From DATGHS01 sp035307785 (GTDB taxonomy: Bacteria; Planctomycetota; Planctomycetia; Gemmatales; Gemmataceae), in contig DATGHS010000425.1 of NCBI GenBank assembly GCA_035307785.1, positions 1-9,919 of the forward strand: a stretch of 9,919 nt of DNA. Reading direction: 5' to 3'. A model generated the notes under the pieces. That model was not told where the DNA came from. It saw only the letters and a list, made by a program, of their open reading frames with translations, and searched no databases. The number at the start of each line of letters is the position of its first letter. Within the stretch, counting starts at the first letter, position 1. The position numbers and the translations under genes were made by a program. Shown piece after piece: positions 5,745-9,919 of the stretch.

Positions 5745-6931
5745 AAGGCAGGATCCTTTCGAGGGCGAGGGTTGGGGCGTCCATCCTGGCGGCCGAGCCG
5801 GTCGGCATTAACATATATTTTACGAACCGCTTGAGCAATCTCGGCCATTGCGGTCGGCGTTTCGAGCAGAATGGGATGGTGCAACACCACGGCCCCGTGA
5901 TGGGCTCGTTCCGCTTCCGTTAGTCTCGACGCTTCGCGAAAGCGCGCCGGCGAGCGGCCAACATGGACACTGCGGAAGCCGGAATCCAAGGCGATTCCTT
6001 CCGCTTGCACTGCCTCGAGAAACCGTTCGCGTGGCAGGCCGAAGGCCTGGGCATCGAATTGCACGCCAAGCTTGTAGTAAGCCGGCTGCGAGTCCGGAAT
6101 CGAATTCTCGAAGAAGCGCCAGCCAGGCAAATCAGCGAGCAAGGATTTGAGCCGTTCGACATTTGCGGAGCGGGTTGCATTGCGTTCTTCCAGCTTCGCC
6201 AACTGGGGCAGCAACAGGGCTGCCTGGAGTACGGAAAGCGGAGCCCACTGCTGGTAACCACGGCGCAATAGTAGCCGCATCCGTTGATGGAATTCATTCC
6301 GATGGGTGAGAATCGCCCCGCCGCGGCCGGCACTGAGCAGCTTCGAGCCGCCGAAACTGAGGATGCCGAAGTCGCCCCAGCTGCCAGCCCGCTTGCCGTC
6401 CACCATGGCCCCGGTCGCCTGGGCCGCGTCTTCGATGAGCCTTGCTCGGAAGCCGTCGGCGATTTCGCGCACCTCGCGCATCGGAACGAGGCCGCCGTGC
6501 AGATGCGAGACAATGATGGCCTTGGTATTCGGCCCGGCTGCGGCCGCGATTTGATTCGGGGCGATGTTCCAGTTGTTTGGGGCAACATCCACCAGCACCG
6601 GCGTGGCGCCGGTGGCGTGTACGCACAGGAAATTCGACTCATAATCATAGGCCGCGACGATCACTTCATCGCCGGGACCAACCGGAATCGCCCGCAGCGC
6701 GATTTCAATAGCGAGCGTTCCGCTGGCGCAGGTAAGGGCAAACGGCGCCTGCTGCATTTCGGCCAGAGCCGTTTCGAATTGTTGGACGTGCGCGCCCTCG
6801 TACCGGCCCCAGGAGCCGTCGACCAGGGCCGCGTTCGCGGCGGCGGTCACGTCGGGATCGCGGCCGGGCCATTCGGGCGGACCTTGCGGCCGCACTGGCT
6901 GGCCGCCTAGCAATGCAGGGATGTCGCTCAC
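5741..6931 (-). CDS. DegT/DnrJ/EryC1/StrS-family PLP-dependent aminotransferase
   Basis: 396 aa from the GTG at 6931, a typical length for the family. These fold-type I enzymes transaminate keto-sugars or related compounds in nucleotide-sugar, antibiotic or envelope glycan pathways; some members are AHBA synthases or sensory proteins. Visible features: the N-terminal ALLGGQPVRPQGPPEWP (6-22), the phosphate-binding CASGTLA (68-74), EDAAQATGA with Asp168 for the pyridine nitrogen, and the Schiff-base lysine Lys197 in SFGGSKLLSAGRGG (192-205). The frame is open upstream to 7081, but the extra 50 residues show no family similarity. GTG 6931 starts the protein at the usual place and has GGAG 5 nt upstream. 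The arginine- and proline-rich tail (RQDGRPNPRPRKDPAL) looks like poorly conserved read-through. The TGA stop overlaps the ATG of the secreted-protein gene. The substrate cannot be read from sequence; glycan-related use would fit glgA and the GalT-like gene downstream, but this is inference. Confidence 0.9.
   Translation of the reverse strand: MSDIPALLGGQPVRPQGPPEWPGRDPDVTAAANAALVDGSWGRYEGAHVQQFETALAEMQQAPFALTCASGTLAIEIALRAIPVGPGDEVIVAAYDYESNFLCVHATGATPVLVDVAPNNWNIAPNQIAAAAGPNTKAIIVSHLHGGLVPMREVREIADGFRARLIEDAAQATGAMVDGKRAGSWGDFGILSFGGSKLLSAGRGGAILTHRNEFHQRMRLLLRRGYQQWAPLSVLQAALLLPQLAKLEERNATRSANVERLKSLLADLPGWRFFENSIPDSQPAYYKLGVQFDAQAFGLPRERFLEAVQAEGIALDSGFRSVHVGRSPARFREASRLTEAERAHHGAVVLHHPILLETPTAMAEIAQAVRKIYVNADRLGRQDGRPNPRPRKDPAL
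5754..5757 (-). promoter_or_regulatory. Ribosome binding site of the secreted-protein gene
   Basis: AGGA (minus strand) lies 9 nt before the ATG at 5744 and inside the 3' end of the aminotransferase gene. With the 4-bp ATGA overlap it supports coupled translation of the pair. Confidence 0.55.
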
Positions 6932-6936
6932 GCTGT

Positions 6937-6940
6937 CTCC
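6937..6940 (-). promoter_or_regulatory. Ribosome binding site deciding the GTG start of the aminotransferase
   Basis: Minus-strand GGAG lies 5 nt before the GTG at 6931. It favours this start over the upstream in-frame start at 7081, whose extension would consume the whole divergent promoter region. Confidence 0.65.
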
Positions 6941-6945
6941 GCGGC

Positions 6946-6959
6946 CAAAATCGATTTTG
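6946..6959. promoter_or_regulatory. 14-bp perfect palindrome, candidate operator
   Basis: CAAAATCGATTTTG is a perfect inverted repeat without spacer. It lies 15 bp upstream of the aminotransferase GTG and only 6 bp from its ribosome binding site. A dimeric repressor bound here could block the minus-strand operon. It stands out because it is A/T-rich in a G/C-rich setting. The regulator is unknown. Confidence 0.4.
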
Positions 6960-7079
6960 CTTGTGGAACAATAAGGCTGGGCAGCATATTCTCTTCGATG
7001 GAATGGTTGGTGGCATTCCTCTCCCACAATTGTGCCAGCCTGTACCAGTTCCGACAATCCGAGCCTGAACCTCGCCTGC

Positions 7080-7085
7080 AAGGAG
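7080..7085 (+). promoter_or_regulatory. Ribosome binding site of the Pat-like gene
   Basis: AAGGAG precedes the ATG at 7093 with a 7-nt spacer. The earlier ATG at 7088 is out of frame and only 2 nt from the site, so 7093 is the start. Confidence 0.85.
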
Positions 7086-7092
7086 AGATGCC

Positions 7093-9777
7093 ATGCCCTC
7101 CATTGTTGCCAGTTCTCTCACGCCCATCTTTCAGCCGGAATCGGTGGCGGTGATCGGCGCCAGCGCCACGCCGGGCAGCGTGGGCAACATCCTCATGCGC
7201 AATCTGATGGAGAATCCGTTCGGCGGCGTGGTCTACCCCGTGAACCCAAATCGCAAAGCCGTGCACGGCGTGGCTTGCTACCGCAGCTTGCGCGATGTGC
7301 GCGATGCCGTGGATCTCGTAGTGATCGCCACGCCGGCCGCCACGGTGCCCGCCACGGTGCGCGAGTGCGTCGAGATCGGAGCGAAGGGGGCGATCATCAT
7401 CTCCGCCGGGTTCTCGGAACTCGGGGCTGAAGGCCGAGCGCTTGAAAACCAAATCCGCGACATTGCCCGTGGGAAGGTTCGGCTCATCGGGCCAAATTGT
7501 TTGGGCGTGATCCATCCGCCGAGCCGGCTCAATGCCAGCTTCGCCGCCACAATGGCTCGGCCGGGGCACATCGCCCTGTTGAGCCAAAGCGGCGCGATTT
7601 GCACTTCCATTCTCGACTGGGCTCGCGACACGCACGTGGGCTTCAGCAGCTTCGTGAGCGTGGGGGCGATGGTGGACGTCGATTTCGCCGACCTCATCGA
7701 TTATTTCGGCGACGACCCTGGCACGCAGAGCATTCTCATCTATATGGAATCGATCGGCGACATGCGGAAGTTCCTGAGTGCTGCCCGGAATGTGGCTCGG
7801 GCCAAGCCAGTGATCGTCATCAAGGCGGGCCGGCATGAAGCCGGGGCCAAGGCGGCTGCGTCGCACACCGGCGCCCTGGCCGGGGCCGACAAGGTCTTCG
7901 ATGCCGCCTTTCGTCGGGCCGGCGTGCTGCGCGTGATCACCATCCGCGAGTTGTTCAATATGGCGGAAATCCTGGCTATGCAGCCGCAACCGTTGGGCCC
8001 CAACCTGGCGATCGTTACCAATGCCGGCGGCCCAGGCGTGATGGCTGCCGATGATCTCATGACTCTGGGCGGACAGCTGGCCAGCTTGAGCGCAGAAACG
8101 AAGGCCGCGCTCGATAAGGTGCTGCCGCCGTTCTGGAGTCATGCCAACCCCATCGACGTGCTCGGCGACGCCACTCCCGAGCGCTACCGGCAAGCTGTCG
8201 AAGTCCTGGCGGCCGATCCGAACATCCAGGGCATACTCATTCTCCTTTCGCCGCAGGCAATGACCGACCCAACGGAGACAGCAAAACAAGTCGCCGACTT
8301 TGCCCGCACGCCGGGGAAGCCGGTATTGGCTGCCTGGCTGGGCGGGCCCTCGGTTCGCCATGGCCGCGAATTGCTCCAGCGGGCCGGTCTGCCCACGTTT
8401 GACACCCCCGAAGCTGCGGTTCGCGCCTTCCTGCACATGGTGCTGTACCGGCAGAACCAGGAACTGCTGTACGAAACGCCACCGGCGCTGCCTGAAGGCT
8501 GGAACCCCGATATTGCGAAGGTCGATCAGATCATCGCGTCGGCCCGAAAGCAGAATCGTTTGTTGTTGAATGAGCACGAAGCCAAGGAACTGCTGGCCGC
8601 TTATGGCTTGCCAGTGGTCCCCACCATCACGGCTCGTTCGGGAGAAGAGGCCGTGAGCGCCGCGAAGCAAATCGGCTTCCCGGTGGTGCTGAAGCTGCTC
8701 TCGGAGCACATCACGCACAAGAGTGATGCCGATGGCGTGAAGTTGCACCTGGTGGATGAAGCCGCGGTGCGGCAGGCCTGGCAAGTCATCAAGCGCAACG
8801 CCGAGCTTTACGCCCACGCCCAACGCTTGCCGGAGAACAGCTTTGACGGCGTGACCGTGCAGCCCATGATCCGCGACCGCGACTATGAACTCATCCTTGG
8901 CAGTTCCATCGACCGGCAATTTGGTCCCGTGATCCTGTTCGGCGCCGGCGGCGTGCTGGTGGAGGTCTTCCAGGACCAGGCGCTCGGCCTGCCGCCGTTG
9001 AATCGCACCCTCGCTCGCCGGTTGATGGAGCGCACGAAAATCTACAAGGCCTTGCAAGGCGTGCGCGGCAAAAAGCCGGTGAACCTGGAAGCGCTGGAAA
9101 CGCTGCTCGTACACTTCAGCCAGCTCGTCGTGGACCGGCCCGACATTCGCGAGATCGACATCAACCCGCTGTTGGCCACTCCGGAGCGGCTGATCGCCCT
9201 CGATGCGCGCGTGCTGCTGGCTCCGCCCGGGTCGGAAAAGCCGCGTGTGGCCATTCATCCGTATCCGAATCAACTCACGACGGACTGGAAACTCTCCGAT
9301 GGCACGCCGATCACCGTCCGCGTGATTCGCCCGGAAGACGAGCCGCTGCTGCTGCAACTCTTCGATTCGTTTTCGGAGCGCACGATTCGCCTGCGTTTCT
9401 TCAGCATGCTCAAGCGGCTCACGCACGATAACCTGGTGCGGCTGTGCCACCTCGATTACGACCGCGAGATGGCCCTGGCGGCGGTGCGGCACTTCGAGCA
9501 GGGGCCGCGCTTCCTGGGCGTGTCGCGCTATTTCCTGCACGCCGGGTCGGGCGATGCCGAGTACGCCATCGCCGTGGCCGACATGTACCAGGGCCTGGGC
9601 CTCGGCCGGCACCTGATGCAGCGACTGATCCAGGTGGCCAAGCAACGCGGCGTCCGCCGGCTGATCGGCCCGGTGTTGCGCGAAAACGCCGGCATGCTGA
9701 CCCTGGCCAAGGATCTGGGCTTCCAGGTCAACGACACCGCCGCGCCGGAAGTGGTGGAGACCGTGCTGGAGTTGTAG
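7093..9777 (+). CDS. pat: Pat/PatZ-like protein: NDP-forming acyl-CoA synthetase fused to GNAT lysine acetyltransferase
   Basis: 894 aa, full family length. Proteins with this architecture acetylate lysines of metabolic enzymes, classically acetyl-CoA synthetase, using acetyl-CoA. Domains in order: a CoA-binding Rossmann domain (about 10-135, SVAVIGASATPGS at 17-29, LIGPNCLGV at 131-139); succinyl-CoA-ligase-like domains (about 150-460, ALLSQSGAI at 161-169); an ATP-grasp domain (about 485-710, HKSDADGVKLHL at 542-553, REIDINPLL at 686-694); and a C-terminal GNAT domain (about 735-885). In the GNAT domain the acetyl-CoA loop is QGLGLGR (833-839), and DYDREMAL includes Glu792, the probable general base by analogy with Salmonella Pat. 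SHTGALAG (257-264) keeps His258, which matches the phosphorylated histidine of ADP-forming acetyl-CoA synthetases and is, as I recall, not conserved in Salmonella Pat. The synthetase half may therefore still be active. The gene stands alone after a divergent promoter; no terminator is visible after the TAG. Confidence 0.9.
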   Translation: MPSIVASSLTPIFQPESVAVIGASATPGSVGNILMRNLMENPFGGVVYPVNPNRKAVHGVACYRSLRDVRDAVDLVVIATPAATVPATVRECVEIGAKGAIIISAGFSELGAEGRALENQIRDIARGKVRLIGPNCLGVIHPPSRLNASFAATMARPGHIALLSQSGAICTSILDWARDTHVGFSSFVSVGAMVDVDFADLIDYFGDDPGTQSILIYMESIGDMRKFLSAARNVARAKPVIVIKAGRHEAGAKAAASHTGALAGADKVFDAAFRRAGVLRVITIRELFNMAEILAMQPQPLGPNLAIVTNAGGPGVMAADDLMTLGGQLASLSAETKAALDKVLPPFWSHANPIDVLGDATPERYRQAVEVLAADPNIQGILILLSPQAMTDPTETAKQVADFARTPGKPVLAAWLGGPSVRHGRELLQRAGLPTFDTPEAAVRAFLHMVLYRQNQELLYETPPALPEGWNPDIAKVDQIIASARKQNRLLLNEHEAKELLAAYGLPVVPTITARSGEEAVSAAKQIGFPVVLKLLSEHITHKSDADGVKLHLVDEAAVRQAWQVIKRNAELYAHAQRLPENSFDGVTVQPMIRDRDYELILGSSIDRQFGPVILFGAGGVLVEVFQDQALGLPPLNRTLARRLMERTKIYKALQGVRGKKPVNLEALETLLVHFSQLVVDRPDIREIDINPLLATPERLIALDARVLLAPPGSEKPRVAIHPYPNQLTTDWKLSDGTPITVRVIRPEDEPLLLQLFDSFSERTIRLRFFSMLKRLTHDNLVRLCHLDYDREMALAAVRHFEQGPRFLGVSRYFLHAGSGDAEYAIAVADMYQGLGLGRHLMQRLIQVAKQRGVRRLIGPVLRENAGMLTLAKDLGFQVNDTAAPEVVETVLEL

Positions 9778-9805
9778 GGCGGCCGAAAATTGTGGCGCGA
9801 ATGGT

Positions 9806-9919
9806 GACTGGAATAGTGGCTTGGACAACCTGAAGTTGGTGCGGACCTTGGGCTGGCGGTGGCTGACGCGGCTGAAGTCCAACCGGAACGTGAACCCGGA
9901 CCGCACGGGCTTGCGGCCC
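9806..9919 (+). pseudogene. 5'-truncated DDE transposase fragment (IS4/IS701-like), runs off the window
   Basis: In the frame of codon 9806 the translation reads GDWNSGLDNLKLVRTLGWRW, then LTRLKSNRNVNPDRTGLRP, open to the window end. 'W-x-S-x-(L/V)-(E/D)-NLK-x-(I/L)-R...GW-x-W-(L/F)-TRLKSNR-x-VNPD' is the usual text after the second catalytic aspartate in IS4/IS701-type transposases, where the start is normally DSWY. No plausible start codon precedes it in this frame, and similarity fades upstream into the 28 bp after the Pat-like stop. The first half of the transposase is therefore missing, and this is a remnant left by deletion or truncated insertion. Family assignment is from memory of the motif. 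What lies beyond 9919 cannot be seen. Confidence 0.65.

Larger units (their letters stand above)
6932..7092. promoter_or_regulatory. Divergent promoter region between the aminotransferase operon and the Pat-like gene
   Basis: This 161-bp gap separates the GTG start of the minus-strand operon from the ATG of the plus-strand Pat-like gene, so it must supply promoters in both directions unless transcription enters from outside. It is locally AT-richer around 6946-6990. It holds two perfect palindromes: a 14-bp one at 6946-6959, and CACAATTGTG at 7025-7034. A weak plus-strand promoter candidate is TTGTGG (6961-6966) with CATATT (6985-6990), spacing 18. No minus-strand promoter stands out. These boxes are marginal by eye and not proven. 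Confidence 0.55.

Noticed and set aside
6932..7081. N-terminal extension of the aminotransferase to 7081
   Set aside because: The 50 extra residues do not fit the family and would cover the divergent promoter region; the GTG at 6931 has GGAG at 5 nt.
7093..9777. Plain ADP-forming acetyl-CoA synthetase
   Set aside because: A complete GNAT domain with QGLGLGR follows the ATP-grasp part, so the Pat-like fusion is the better call.
9801..9833. Small ORF starting at ATG 9801
   Set aside because: It ends after ten codons at TGA 9831-9833 and is out of frame with the transposase similarity.
6928..9906. 992-residue open frame on the minus strand across the whole Pat-like gene
   Set aside because: It is exactly antisense to a gene with clear domain motifs. 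Its product is rich in His, Arg, Gln and Ala without recognisable motifs, as expected when a GC-rich codon pattern suppresses antisense stops.

Overview
The base composition (GC-rich), protein style and gene set suggest a bacterium of the Planctomycetota, probably a Pirellulales-like lineage. The main clues are a secreted multidomain protein of a type I associate with that phylum, a short GalT-like protein next to glycogen synthase, a proline-rich protein with an OstA/LptA-like tail, and 7-bp-periodic repeats between genes. The assignment comes from pattern recognition alone, with no search.

Layout: (1) positions 1-695, plus strand: the 3' end of a proline-rich protein with a probable OstA/LptA-like C-terminal domain, closed by a strong hairpin terminator (704-745). 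(2) Positions 745-6931, minus strand: five co-directional genes. In transcription order these are a DegT/DnrJ-type PLP aminotransferase, a secreted protein whose thioredoxin-like domain has lost its cysteines, glycogen synthase glgA, a GalT-like nucleotidyltransferase, and nadD. The first two overlap by 4 bp (ATGA) and the last two are 29 bp apart. The gaps on either side of glgA (102 bp and 87 bp) are filled by 7-bp-periodic inverted arrays of different sequence. (3) Positions 6932-7092: a divergent promoter region with two perfect palindromes. (4) Positions 7093-9777, plus strand: an 894-aa Pat/PatZ-like protein, an NDP-forming acyl-CoA synthetase fused to a C-terminal GNAT acetyltransferase. 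(5) Positions 9806-9919, plus strand: an internal piece of a DDE transposase, 5'-truncated and running off the window.

Functionally, glgA and the GalT-like enzyme point to alpha-glucan and sugar-nucleotide metabolism, nadD to NAD synthesis, and the Pat-like protein to acetyl-CoA-dependent protein acetylation. Together they look like central-metabolism housekeeping rather than a defence or mobile island. I found no CRISPR, tRNA, rRNA or convincing new defence system. The points most worth following are the heptad arrays around glgA, the GalT variant's substrate, the retained catalytic histidine in the Pat-like protein, and the cysteine-less thioredoxin-like domain.
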